A stretch of 9,683 nucleotides of DNA from Nitriliruptoraceae bacterium (GCA_007120565.1 SKNK01000047.1:1-9683), one strand, 5' to 3'; positions 1 to 7,573 are shown, counted from the first letter of the stretch. Notes: a model not told the origin generated them from the letters alone. A program made the numbers and translations.

Positions 1-887
1 ACACGACGGTCCTGCCGACCCACGGTTTCGGCAGCTTCTGCTCGTCGGCCGCGGCGGACGAGCACACCTCCAACGTCGATCCGAAGTACGGCGTCGAGAC
101 CTCGACGATCGGCGAGCAGCGGCGGGCCAACCTCGCCCTCACGATCACCGACGAGGAGGAGTTCGTCGAGACGCTGCTGTCCGGGCTGGACGCGTACCCG
201 CGCTACTACGCCCACATGGCCCCGCGGAACAAGGTGGGGCCGCAGCCGATCGACCTATCGCCGGCGACAGAAGCCGATCCCAGCGAGCTGGCGCGCCGCA
301 TCCACGTGGGTGAGTGGGTGGTAGACCTGCGTTCCCGTACCGCCTTCGCGGCGGATCACGTCACGGGCACCGTCAACGTCGAGGTGGGTGGCTCCTTCAT
401 CACCTACCTGGCGTGGATCCTGCCCTGGGGTACCCCGGTGACCCTCGTCGGCGACACCGCCGAGGAGGTCGAGGATGCCCAACGGCAGATGGTCCGCGTC
501 GGGATCGAACGGCCCGCCGGACAGGCGGTCGGCGGGGTCGACGCCTTCGGCGAGGGCCTCGACCGCGGCGCTTATCAGGTCACCGACCTCGAGGTCCTGG
601 CGAAGCGGCTGGCGGACGGCGACGACCTCCACGTCCTGGACGTGCGTCGCCACGACGAGCGGCGCGACGTCGCCATCCTCGGTTCGCAGCACATCCCGAT
701 CCACGAGCTGGCCCAGCGGGTCGACGAGGTCCCGGCCGACCGCGAGGTGTGGGTCCACTGCGCCTCCGGCTACCGCGCCGCGATCGCCGCGTCCCTGCTC
801 GCACGCGCCGGCCGTCGCCCGATCCTGGTCGACGACGAGGCCGGTCGTATCGAGGAGCTCGGCATCAGCGTCGAGGCAGCCGCCTGA
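1..887 (+). CDS. MBL-fold / double-rhodanese persulfide dioxygenase-like protein (5' partial)
   Basis: The frame is open from base 3, so the start lies upstream; 294 residues are visible. The visible N-terminus has PTHGFGSFC (from base 15), typical of the end of the metallo-beta-lactamase core in persulfide dioxygenase/rhodanese fusions. Two rhodanese-like domains follow. The first (about bases 290-540) has no cysteine where the catalytic loop should be (VTLVGDTAEE), so it looks like a pseudo-rhodanese. The second (about 570-860) has DVR near its start and an active-site loop HCASGYRA, with the Cys codon at 759-761. This order (MBL, inactive rhodanese, active rhodanese) matches CstB-type enzymes, which oxidise low-molecular-weight persulfides and release thiosulfate in the cytoplasm during sulfide detoxification. 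The function is inferred from architecture; the iron-binding HxHxDH region is outside the window. An internal ATG at 216 falls in mid-domain and is not the start. Confidence 0.88.
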   Translation, partial: TTVLPTHGFGSFCSSAAADEHTSNVDPKYGVETSTIGEQRRANLALTITDEEEFVETLLSGLDAYPRYYAHMAPRNKVGPQPIDLSPATEADPSELARRIHVGEWVVDLRSRTAFAADHVTGTVNVEVGGSFITYLAWILPWGTPVTLVGDTAEEVEDAQRQMVRVGIERPAGQAVGGVDAFGEGLDRGAYQVTDLEVLAKRLADGDDLHVLDVRRHDERRDVAILGSQHIPIHELAQRVDEVPADREVWVHCASGYRAAIAASLLARAGRRPILVDDEAGRIEELGISVEAAA

Positions 888-914
888 CCCGAACCGTGGC
901 GTTCCCTCATGCCG

Positions 915-959
915 CCATCCCCCGGCGCTCCGGCCCTCCGCCGGGGCACCGGGGGATGG
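915..959 (+). terminator. Inverted repeat / candidate terminator after the MBL-rhodanese gene
   Basis: CCATCCCCCGG (915-925) and CCGGGGGATGG (949-959) form a perfect 11-bp inverted repeat with a 23-nt loop. A shorter nested hairpin, CCCCGGCG (920-927) with CGCCGGGG (939-946), competes for the same bases. It lies about 30 nt after the stop codon, as expected for a terminator, but no T-run follows, so termination is an inference. Confidence 0.5.
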
Positions 960-1010
960 TCTCGGCCCAAGACGAGGTCGACGCACCGGCCCGACCGTGT
1001 GCAACGATCG

Positions 1011-1040
1011 TTGACCCCACCAACGCCACCTGACTACGAG
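1011..1040 (+). promoter_or_regulatory. Weak candidate promoter for the TRIC-family gene
   Basis: TTGACC (1011-1016) is a good -35 match. With 18-nt spacing the -10 would be TACGAG (1035-1040), which has TA but lacks the final T. Another possible -10, TAGCCT (1116-1121), has no matching -35. The rest of 960-1154 shows no gene. This is suggestive only. Confidence 0.25.
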
Positions 1041-1154
1041 TCCGCGGGAACTACCGCGTGGTGCTTCCCCGGCCGCCTCGCTCAGCGGGTCAGCTGCGTT
1101 GCGCTCTGAACGGTCTAGCCTCGCCAGCAACGTCTCAGCCGTTCGCGAGCCCCC

Positions 1155-1757
1155 ATGGAACAGCTCCTGGTCTACGTCGGCACGGTGACCTTCGCGGTGA
1201 CCGGGGCCCTGGCAGCCGTACGCAAACGCTTCGACCTGGTCGGTGTACTCATCCTCGCCGCCGTCACCGCCGTCGGCGGTGGCTCGATCCGCGATGTGGT
1301 GGCCGGGATCATCCCGCCGGCCTCGCTCCTCGACGAGACCTTGCTCTGGGTCGTCTTCTCCGCCGGCCTCGCCGTGTTCCTGCTCCACCGGTTCGTCCCT
1401 ACCGGTCGGACCCTCTACGCCTTCGACACGATCAGCCTCGGCCTGTTCGCTGCCCTGGGCGCGCAACGGGGCATCGAGGTCGGCTTCGGGTTCTGGGGAA
1501 CCGTCTTCGCCGGGGCCATCAGCGGTGTCGGAGGGGGCGTCATCCGCGACGTACTGTCCGGTGAGGTCCCCGGGGTGATGTACCGCTCCGGTGACCTCTA
1601 CGCATCCGCTGCAGCCATCGGCGCAGCGACCCTGTACCTCCTGCACGGCATCGAGCCGACGGTCGCACTGCTGACCGGTGCAGGCCTCACCATCGCGATC
1701 CGCATCGGAAGCCGGCTCGCGGGCCTTCGCCTCCCGGTGCCACGGACCGAGACCTGA
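1155..1757 (+). CDS. TRIC cation channel / UPF0126 family membrane protein
   Basis: A 200-residue, very hydrophobic protein with about seven predicted membrane segments. It carries an internal duplication: GGGSIRD at residues 41-47 and GGGVIRD at 126-132, each in a 'VGGG.IRDV' repeat that is the hallmark of the UPF0126/TRIC family. Length fits the family (about 200). Prokaryotic TRIC proteins whose structures are known are trimeric cation (K+) channels; some bacterial members have instead been linked to glycine transport, so the substrate is open. The ATG start puts a membrane segment right at the N-terminus, as usual for the family. The ribosome-binding site is poor (GCGAG, 1145-1149). It stands alone: hairpins lie before it and after it. 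Confidence 0.9.
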   Translation: MEQLLVYVGTVTFAVTGALAAVRKRFDLVGVLILAAVTAVGGGSIRDVVAGIIPPASLLDETLLWVVFSAGLAVFLLHRFVPTGRTLYAFDTISLGLFAALGAQRGIEVGFGFWGTVFAGAISGVGGGVIRDVLSGEVPGVMYRSGDLYASAAAIGAATLYLLHGIEPTVALLTGAGLTIAIRIGSRLAGLRLPVPRTET

Positions 1758-1837
1758 GCACGGTCAACCTACGGGTCCAGGACCGGTGAGGCATGGTCCT
1801 CGCGACCCTTACTGCTCCGCCGCTCGGAGTCGCCGCA

Positions 1838-1857
1838 GCCCAGCACTACCGCTGGGC
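1838..1857 (+). terminator. Hairpin between TRIC gene and TetR operator
   Basis: GCCCAGC (1838-1844), ACTACC loop, GCTGGGC (1851-1857): a perfect 7-bp stem with a 6-nt loop, 80 nt after the TRIC-family stop and 18 nt before the TetR palindrome. No T-run follows. A weaker 6-bp stem, AGGACC (1779-1784) with GGTCCT (1795-1800), lies closer to the stop codon. Either could end the upstream transcript. Confidence 0.35.
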
Positions 1858-1875
1858 ACCGATACGCCGCTGGGA

Positions 1876-1890
1876 TGTAACGAAGTTACA
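1876..1890. promoter_or_regulatory. TetR-type operator palindrome overlapping a -10 box
   Basis: TGTAACGAAGTTACA is a perfect palindrome with 6-bp arms and a 3-bp centre, 90 bp upstream of the TetR start codon. It is AT-rich against a GC-rich background, the usual look of a TetR-family operator. Its right arm overlaps TACACT (1887-1892), a plausible actinobacterial -10 (TANNNT), so a bound repressor would block RNA polymerase. No clear -35 is seen. Autoregulation is inferred from position. Confidence 0.6.
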
Positions 1891-1980
1891 CTTCGGGACC
1901 ACCGTTCGTCTGGGGACGCGAACCGGGGCTGGCGTGACCCAGATGGGCGTCTGAGGACGATGACACGGGAGTGTGCCGAC

Positions 1981-2619
1981 ATGAGCACGTCGCCGACCGC
2001 GTACCAGCGCGGGCGCACCGAAGGGGAGGCCGCCCTGCGAGCCAGTCTGCTCGACGTCGCCAGCGATCTGCTGGTCAGCGGCGGGTCTGAAGCGTTGACC
2101 ATGCGGCGGGTCGCGGCGGCCGCCGGCTGCTCCACCACGGTGCTCTACCGACTGTTCGAGGGCAAGCACGGCATCGTGCAAGGCCTCTACCGCGAAGGCT
2201 TCGACCGTCTGCGGGCACGCCTTGCCACGGTCGGTGAGGACGAGCCCTTGCCACGCCTGCGGGGACTGGCGCTGGCCTACCGCGACTACGCACGGCAGGA
2301 ACCGGCGTACTACACCGTGATGTTCTCGCGGCCGGTGCCGGAGTTCGAGCCCTCACCCGCCGACGTCCAGCACGGGCGCTCCAGCCTCGAGGTCCTGGTC
2401 GAGGCGGTGGCAGCAGCCCAACGGGCCGGGCAGGTGACCAGCGCCGAGCCGCAGCACGTCGCGGAGGTGCTCTGGGCGGCGGCGCACGGAGCGGTCAGCC
2501 TCGAGTTGGCCGGACACCTCGATGGCGAGCCCGCATCGCAGGTCTTCGGCGACGTCACCGCCGGGGCCCTCGCGCGGTTCCTCGCCGATGCGCCGGGCTC
2601 GAAGCGCCCTCACGCGTAA
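1981..2619 (+). CDS. TetR/AcrR family transcriptional regulator with WHG domain
   Basis: 212 residues from the ATG at 1981, chosen because GGGAG (1967-1971) lies 9 nt upstream and the DNA-binding domain begins shortly after; the frame is open further upstream but that part resembles no protein. The TetR N-terminal domain spans about residues 18-65, with the helix-turn-helix at about 38-60 (LTMRRVAAAAGCSTTVLYRLF). The C-terminal ligand domain contains WAAAHGAVSLELAG (165-178), the signature of the WHG subgroup (TetR_C_33 type). It is most likely a ligand-released repressor. It probably controls itself through the palindrome at 1876-1890 and perhaps the monooxygenase gene 93 nt downstream. The ligand cannot be told from sequence. 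Confidence 0.9.
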   Translation: MSTSPTAYQRGRTEGEAALRASLLDVASDLLVSGGSEALTMRRVAAAAGCSTTVLYRLFEGKHGIVQGLYREGFDRLRARLATVGEDEPLPRLRGLALAYRDYARQEPAYYTVMFSRPVPEFEPSPADVQHGRSSLEVLVEAVAAAQRAGQVTSAEPQHVAEVLWAAAHGAVSLELAGHLDGEPASQVFGDVTAGALARFLADAPGSKRPHA

Positions 2620-2700
2620 CCGCCGACGGGTCGTGGACAGGCACCGGGACAGCACCGATGAGTCCTACACGGCCCGGAGGTCTACCCCACCGACCGCACC

Positions 2701-2707
2701 GGAGAAG
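2701..2707 (+). promoter_or_regulatory. Ribosome binding site of the ABM gene
   Basis: GGAGAAG, 5 nt before the ATG at 2713; it fixes this start. No promoter-like hexamers are visible in the 93-nt gap after the TetR stop, which favours co-transcription with the regulator. Confidence 0.6.
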
Positions 2708-2712
2708 ACCCC

Positions 2713-2997
2713 ATGATCATCGTTGCTGGCCACCTGCAGGTGGCCCCTGAGCACCGGACCACCTACCTCAGCGACTGCCGCGAGGTGGTCGAACTCGCAC
2801 GAGCCACGCCGGGCTGCCGCGACTTCGCGCTCTCGGCCGACACCATCGAGTCGGGCCGGATCAACGTCTTCGAACGGTGGGACTCGGTCGAGGACGTCGA
2901 GGCGTTCCGCGGCTCGGATCCAGGCGGCCCCAACACCGCAGCGATCATCGACGCCCACGTCGAACAGTACGACGTCCAGGTCACCGCGCTGCTCTGA
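2713..2997 (+). CDS. Small ABM-domain (putative quinol monooxygenase) protein
   Basis: A 94-residue single-domain protein of the antibiotic biosynthesis monooxygenase (ABM) superfamily, a dimeric ferredoxin-like fold. The pattern fits: a first beta strand MIIVAGHLQVAPEH, a helix with the 'R..Y......V.LAR..PGC' pattern, a second strand DFALSADTIESGRINVFERW (residues about 37-56), and a final helix and strand ending in VTALL. The 'PGC..F.L......R....ERW' run is the family's best mark. Members of this size include quinol monooxygenases (YgiN-like) and heme-degrading or polyketide-modifying enzymes; the substrate is unknown. It follows the TetR gene in the same direction, so it may be that repressor's target. 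Most such genes are housekeeping or stress related, so the family name should not be read as proof of antibiotic synthesis. Confidence 0.85.
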   Translation: MIIVAGHLQVAPEHRTTYLSDCREVVELARATPGCRDFALSADTIESGRINVFERWDSVEDVEAFRGSDPGGPNTAAIIDAHVEQYDVQVTALL

Positions 2998-3055
2998 CGG
3001 TCCGGCAACCCCAGGACGCCAGCCGCTACCCTTCTCCTCGTCCGCGCCGCGAGCG

Positions 3056-3136
3056 ATGCCTCGCCGCCGGTCATCTCCCTGCCCCCGTCCCGGAGCATCC
3101 CTTGAGGGTCCACGGCTGAACCTCGCCGATCGCTGA
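3056..3136 (+). other. Possible leader ORF (26 codons) upstream of the ABC-F gene
   Basis: ATG at 3056 opens a 26-codon reading frame starting MPRRRSSPC and ending at TGA (3134-3136). It lies 59 nt upstream of the ABC-F GTG. No strong Shine-Dalgarno precedes it (only GCGAG-like bases), and the frame is also the tail of a longer chance ORF, so coding is unproven. It is listed because its stop falls in the 5' arm of the hairpin at 3132-3154 and because short leader ORFs control several antibiotic-resistance ABC-F genes in other bacteria. Confidence 0.2.
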
Positions 3137-3154
3137 CGCTCGCTACGCGTCGGC
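3132..3154 (+). terminator. Hairpin upstream of ABC-F: terminator or attenuator candidate
   Basis: GCTGACGC (3132-3139) pairs with GCGTCGGC (3147-3154) over 8 bp including one G-U, with a 7-nt loop. An alternative fold uses the same right arm: GCCGA (3125-3129) with TCGGC (3150-3154) and GGTCCA (3107-3112) with TGGACC (3155-3160). It may end the ABM transcript or attenuate the ABC-F gene; no T-run follows. The remaining sequence from 2998 to 3195 shows no other gene. Confidence 0.4.
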
Positions 3155-3195
3155 TGGACCGCGCACCGTTCTCGGCTGCGCACCAAGGTTCACCC

Positions 3196-4746
<1,551 letters not shown>

Positions 4747-4766
4747 CCACATCACACCGAGGGGTG

Positions 4767-4786
4767 GGCTCACGCGAAGACGAGCC
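4767..4786 (+). terminator. Weak hairpin after the ABC-F gene
   Basis: GGCTC (4767-4771) and GAGCC (4782-4786) give a 5-bp stem with a 10-nt loop, 21 nt after the stop codon and before the TTGACA at 4801. No T-run. Low support. Confidence 0.22.
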
Positions 4787-4800
4787 GTCGACGTCCCTGC

Positions 4801-4829
4801 TTGACAAGGAGGCGGCCGTCCGCCAAAGT
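4801..4829 (+). promoter_or_regulatory. Candidate promoter of the LacI-family gene
   Basis: A perfect -35, TTGACA (4801-4806), then 17 nt, then CAAAGT (4824-4829), a weak -10 that keeps the key A2 and T6. Transcription would start near 4836, just before the operator at 4845-4858, and leave a leader of about 200 nt before the GTG at 5041. Confidence 0.4.
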
Positions 4830-4844
4830 CCGACCAGGAAGGCC

Positions 4845-4858
4845 TGAGAGCGCTCCCA
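4845..4858. promoter_or_regulatory. CebR-type LacI-family operator
   Basis: TGAGAGCGCTCCCA matches the Streptomyces CebR operator TGGGAGCGCTCCCA at 13 of 14 positions and has the CG centre typical of LacI-family sites. The core GAGCGCTC is a perfect palindrome. It lies just downstream of the candidate promoter and about 180 bp before a gene for a CebR-like repressor, so autorepression is the simplest reading. Confidence 0.65.
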
Positions 4859-4882
4859 CAGCTGGTGGACACGGCCGACGGA

Positions 4883-4896
4883 GATCCGGTCGGATC
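4883..4896. repeat. Palindrome in the LacI leader
   Basis: GATCCG (4883-4888), GT, CGGATC (4891-4896): perfect 6-bp arms around a 2-bp centre, 25 bp after the CebR-type operator. It could be a second regulator site or a leader hairpin. The rest of the 294-bp gap 4747-5040 shows only small GC stems, such as GGCGG/CCGCC at 4811-4824 and TCGGG/CCCGA at 4916-4931. Confidence 0.35.
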
Positions 4897-5040
4897 GTCC
4901 TGCGGGAGCGTCAGCTCGGGATCCTGCCCGACCGCGACTACCCGCACGGACCACAAGGACCGGTGGCGCGTGCACCGCAACAACGTCCGGCTCGATGGGG
5001 CCCCGAGGGCTGCGCTCGACGCGGCGGAGGCAGGAACACG

Positions 5041-6054
5041 GTGACCGAGAACGATCCGCGACCAACCTTGGAGGAGGTCGCCGCGCTGGCTGGCACGTCA
5101 CGCGCCACGGCCTCCCGGGTCGTCAACCAGAGCCCCAAGGTCAGCCCCAGTGCCCGGGCGGCGGTCGAACGCGCGATCAACGAGCTCGGCTACGCACCCA
5201 ACCGGGCAGCCCGCTCACTGGTCACACGCCGATCCGACTCGATCGGCCTCGTCGTCGCCGAGTCCGAGGAGCGGATCTTCGGTGAGCCGTTCTTCGCCAG
5301 CCTGGTCCGAGGTGTCTCCGACGCCCTCGCCGGCACCGACATGCAGTTGGTGCTCCTGCTGAACCGTTCGGATCAGGAGCGCTCCCGGGTGCAGCGGTTC
5401 CTGTCGACCCACGTCGACGGGGTCCTGCTGGTCTCCGCCCATGCCGAGGAGCCGCTGCTCCACCAGCTCGCGGATGGCCCGATCCCCGCGATCCTTGCCG
5501 GGCGACCGCTCCGGCCAACGTCCCTGCCCTACGTGGATGTCGACAACGTCAGCGGGGCCTACCAAGCGGTGCGGCACCTCGTCGACGGCGGGCGTCAACG
5601 GATCGCGACGATCGCCGGCCCGCAGGACATGGCGGTTGGCGTCGATCGACTCGCCGGCTACCGCACCGCCGTGGACGAGGCGGCAACCAGCGACGAAGAC
5701 CTGGTGGTGGTCGGGGACTTCAGCACCGGATCCGGTGAGCGTGGAGCCCAGGAACTGCTCGAGCGCCACCCCGACATCGATGCCATCTTCGCGGCCTCGG
5801 ATCTGATGGCCGTCGGAGCCCTCCAGGCCCTCGAACGGGCCGGCCGGAAGGTGCCCGCCGACGTCGCGGTGGTCGGCTTCGACGATTCGGTGGTGGCCAC
5901 GACCACGCGCCCGCAGCTCACCTCCGTGCACCAACCCATCAGCGACATGGGACGACAGATGATCCTGCGCCTCCGGGAAGCCCTCGAGGGCCCCACGCTG
6001 GTGCCGAGCGCCACGGTCCTTCCCACCAACCTGGTACGGCGAGGCAGCAGCTGA
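5041..6054 (+). CDS. LacI-family transcriptional repressor, CebR-like
   Basis: 337 residues from the GTG at 5041, chosen because GGAGG (5026-5030) lies 10 nt upstream and the DNA-binding domain begins at once (residues 8-28, PTLEEVAALAGTSRATASRVV). The frame stays open upstream to 4801, but those residues resemble no LacI protein. The hinge helix PNRAARSL (53-60) precedes a periplasmic-binding-like sugar domain (about 65-337) with VDVDN (165-169), AASDLMAVGAL (251-261) and VVGFDD (277-282). The overall pattern (for example a glutamate/phenylalanine-rich 'EERIFGEPFF' after the first strand and a 'HVDGVLLVSAH' run) resembles CebR, the cellobiose-responsive repressor of Streptomyces. Together with the CebR-type operator upstream and the GH3 beta-glucosidase nearby, a beta-glucoside or cello-oligosaccharide inducer is likely but inferred. 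Confidence 0.9.
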   Translation: MTENDPRPTLEEVAALAGTSRATASRVVNQSPKVSPSARAAVERAINELGYAPNRAARSLVTRRSDSIGLVVAESEERIFGEPFFASLVRGVSDALAGTDMQLVLLLNRSDQERSRVQRFLSTHVDGVLLVSAHAEEPLLHQLADGPIPAILAGRPLRPTSLPYVDVDNVSGAYQAVRHLVDGGRQRIATIAGPQDMAVGVDRLAGYRTAVDEAATSDEDLVVVGDFSTGSGERGAQELLERHPDIDAIFAASDLMAVGALQALERAGRKVPADVAVVGFDDSVVATTTRPQLTSVHQPISDMGRQMILRLREALEGPTLVPSATVLPTNLVRRGSS

Positions 6055-6069
6055 CCGTCCGCGCCGGAG

Positions 6070-6090
6070 GACCGTCGACCTCTTCGGTCG
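6070..6090 (+). terminator. Small hairpin after the LacI-family gene
   Basis: GACCG (6070-6074) with CGGTC (6085-6089), or alternatively CGACC (6076-6080) with GGTCG (6086-6090) around a TCTTC loop. It lies 16 nt past the stop. The stems are short and there is no T-run, so support is low. Confidence 0.25.
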
Positions 6091-6092
6091 CC

Positions 6093-6120
6093 TGCGGAAC
6101 CACAACAACGACCTTCCGCA
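6093..6120. repeat. Inverted repeat between the LacI and ROK genes
   Basis: TGCGGAA (6093-6099) and TTCCGCA (6114-6120) form a perfect 7-bp inverted repeat spaced by 14 nt with an AC-rich centre. It could be the stem of a terminator for the LacI gene or a spaced operator upstream of the ROK promoter. Confidence 0.4.
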
Positions 6121-6163
6121 CACCAGGTGCACGCAAGGGGACGGCTCTCCATCGCCGCCCCAA

Positions 6164-6177
6164 TAGACTGCCTAGGC
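6164..6177 (+). promoter_or_regulatory. Candidate -10 box and start-site palindrome of the ROK gene
   Basis: TAGACT (6164-6169) fits the actinobacterial -10 pattern TANNNT. It is followed directly by the 8-bp palindrome GCCTAGGC (6170-6177), which would cover the transcription start. No convincing -35 is seen. The leader to the ATG at 6254 would be about 78 nt. Confidence 0.35.
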
Positions 6178-6253
6178 GACCCTCAGCCACGTCTGTGGGA
6201 GGCCGCGAGCTCTACGCCCTGGTATCGATGTGCGGGATGAGGATGGTGACGCC

Positions 6254-7525
6254 ATGTCTGCTGCGGATCCGCTCGACCGCGAGAGGATGCGTCGCCACAA
6301 CCTCGGCCTGGTGCTCCGTGCGGTAGCCGAAGGTGATCGCCCATCGCGTACCGATATCGCTCTGGCGACGAGCCTGCACAAGACCACCGTCTCGAGCCTC
6401 GTCGCAGATCTGATCGATCGGGAGTTGGTCCGCGAGGCGGGGATCGCCCCCGATGGGACGGTGGGTCGTCCGGCGGTCGCGCTCGAACTCTCCGGCGAAC
6501 GCTACGTCGCGATGGGGCTGGAGATCAACGTCGACCACCTCGTCTACCGGGTCGTCGACCTCCACGGCCGTGTCCGTGAGCAGGGGTCGGTCCGCCAGGA
6601 CAACCGCGCGCGACCTCCCTCTGAGACCCTCGCTGCTCTGGCCGAACTGATCGTCGAGCCGAGGCTTCGCATCGCCCAAGCCGGCTCGGTCCTGGTAGGT
6701 GCGACGCTGGCACTGCCGGGCCTCGTCGATCCGAGTCGAGGACTGCTGCTGGTCGCCCCACACCTGGGTTGGCGGGATGTCGCCGTGGTCGACGAGTTGC
6801 GCGCGGCGCTCGACACACCGGATGTCCACCTCCGCATCGAGAACGAGGCGAACCTGGCCGCGCTCGCCGAACGCTGGCATGGCGCGGGACAGACCCACGA
6901 GGACTTCGTCTACGTCTCGGGGTACATCGGCGTCGGTGCCGGCATCGTGAGCAACGGCGACCTCCACCGCGGCGAGACCGGCTTCGGCGGAGAGTTCGGT
7001 CACCTCACCCTCGAGGCGAACGGCCCGCCGTGCGTGTGCGGCGGCAACGGCTGCGTAGAGACCTTGGCCGGCCTGGACGCGCTGCTGCGCCTCGCGGGGA
7101 TGGGGTCCTCCCGGCAGTCACGCGTCGACGAGGTCGTCGACGCCGCCGAGCGGGGGGAGACCCGGGCGGTGGAGGCCATCGAGACCGTTGGGACCTTGCT
7201 CGGCGTCGGTCTCGCGTCGACGGCGAACCTGCTGGGTTCGCGCGCGATCGTGCTGGGCGGATACTTCGCGGAGCTGTACCCGTGGCTGCGCACGCCCATC
7301 GAGGCCCAGCTACGACAGCGCGTGCTGGCCTTCCCCTGGTCACCGATCGAGGTGCTGCGTTCGGAACTGCGGGATGGAGCGGCCGTCTCCGGTGCTGCGG
7401 GACTCGCGCTCCGCGCGATCCTCGACAACCCCGCCAGCGCGCCGGCGAGCACGACCGAGCCCGAGGACGAAGAGCCAGCCACGGCCGTCGAGGGGGCCGT
7501 CGAAGCGGACGTTGCGCTGCGCTGA
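6254..7525 (+). CDS. ROK-family transcriptional regulator (NagC/XylR type)
   Basis: 423 residues from the ATG at 6254, preceded by purine-rich GATGAGGATGG; an in-frame GTG at 6230 would add eight acidic residues and is less likely. Residues about 10-65 form a winged helix-turn-helix (SRTDIALATSLHKTTVSSLV at 31-50). The ROK domain follows, with the zinc motif HLTLEANGPPCVCGGNGCVE: His250, Cys260, Cys262, Cys267. The N-terminal phosphate loop DxGxT is replaced by EINVDHL (90-96), and the usual catalytic 'END' reads ENE (196-198), so the protein should bind sugar without phosphorylating it, as ROK repressors do. The Ala/Pro/Glu-rich C-terminal tail (about 400-423) looks disordered. It lies 199 nt after the LacI gene and convergent with the GH3 gene; sugar sensing linked to that hydrolase is inferred. 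Confidence 0.88.
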   Translation: MSAADPLDRERMRRHNLGLVLRAVAEGDRPSRTDIALATSLHKTTVSSLVADLIDRELVREAGIAPDGTVGRPAVALELSGERYVAMGLEINVDHLVYRVVDLHGRVREQGSVRQDNRARPPSETLAALAELIVEPRLRIAQAGSVLVGATLALPGLVDPSRGLLLVAPHLGWRDVAVVDELRAALDTPDVHLRIENEANLAALAERWHGAGQTHEDFVYVSGYIGVGAGIVSNGDLHRGETGFGGEFGHLTLEANGPPCVCGGNGCVETLAGLDALLRLAGMGSSRQSRVDEVVDAAERGETRAVEAIETVGTLLGVGLASTANLLGSRAIVLGGYFAELYPWLRTPIEAQLRQRVLAFPWSPIEVLRSELRDGAAVSGAAGLALRAILDNPASAPASTTEPEDEEPATAVEGAVEADVALR

Positions 7526-7535
7526 CGGCAACCCA

Positions 7536-7573
7536 ACCGAGCTGCGCCCTCCCGCATCGAGGACGCAGCCGGT
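7536..7573. terminator. Bidirectional terminator candidate between convergent genes
   Basis: ACCG-A-GCTGCG (7536-7546) pairs with CGCAGC-CGGT (7564-7573): ten base pairs with one bulged A and a 17-nt loop. It sits in the 66-nt gap between the stop codons of the ROK gene and the minus-strand GH3 gene, where a shared terminator is expected. No T-run on either side. Confidence 0.5.

Noticed and set aside
255..1646. 463-codon open frame on the minus strand
   Set aside because: It lies antisense to the MBL-rhodanese and TRIC-family genes, both recognised by motif; the translation is low complexity (G, D, E, R rich), typical of antisense frames in high-GC DNA.
1678..1980. Upstream extension of the TetR reading frame
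   Set aside because: It overlaps the TRIC-family gene, contains the operator palindrome and resembles no protein; the ATG at 1981 has a good ribosome binding site.
4806..4812. Perfect Shine-Dalgarno AAGGAGG
   Set aside because: No ATG, GTG or TTG follows at a usable distance; it overlaps the TTGACA box and is probably chance.
4801..5040. Upstream extension of the LacI reading frame
   Set aside because: It would put about 80 Arg/Gly/Pro-rich residues before the DNA-binding domain and would cover the operator; the GTG at 5041 with GGAGG fits family length.
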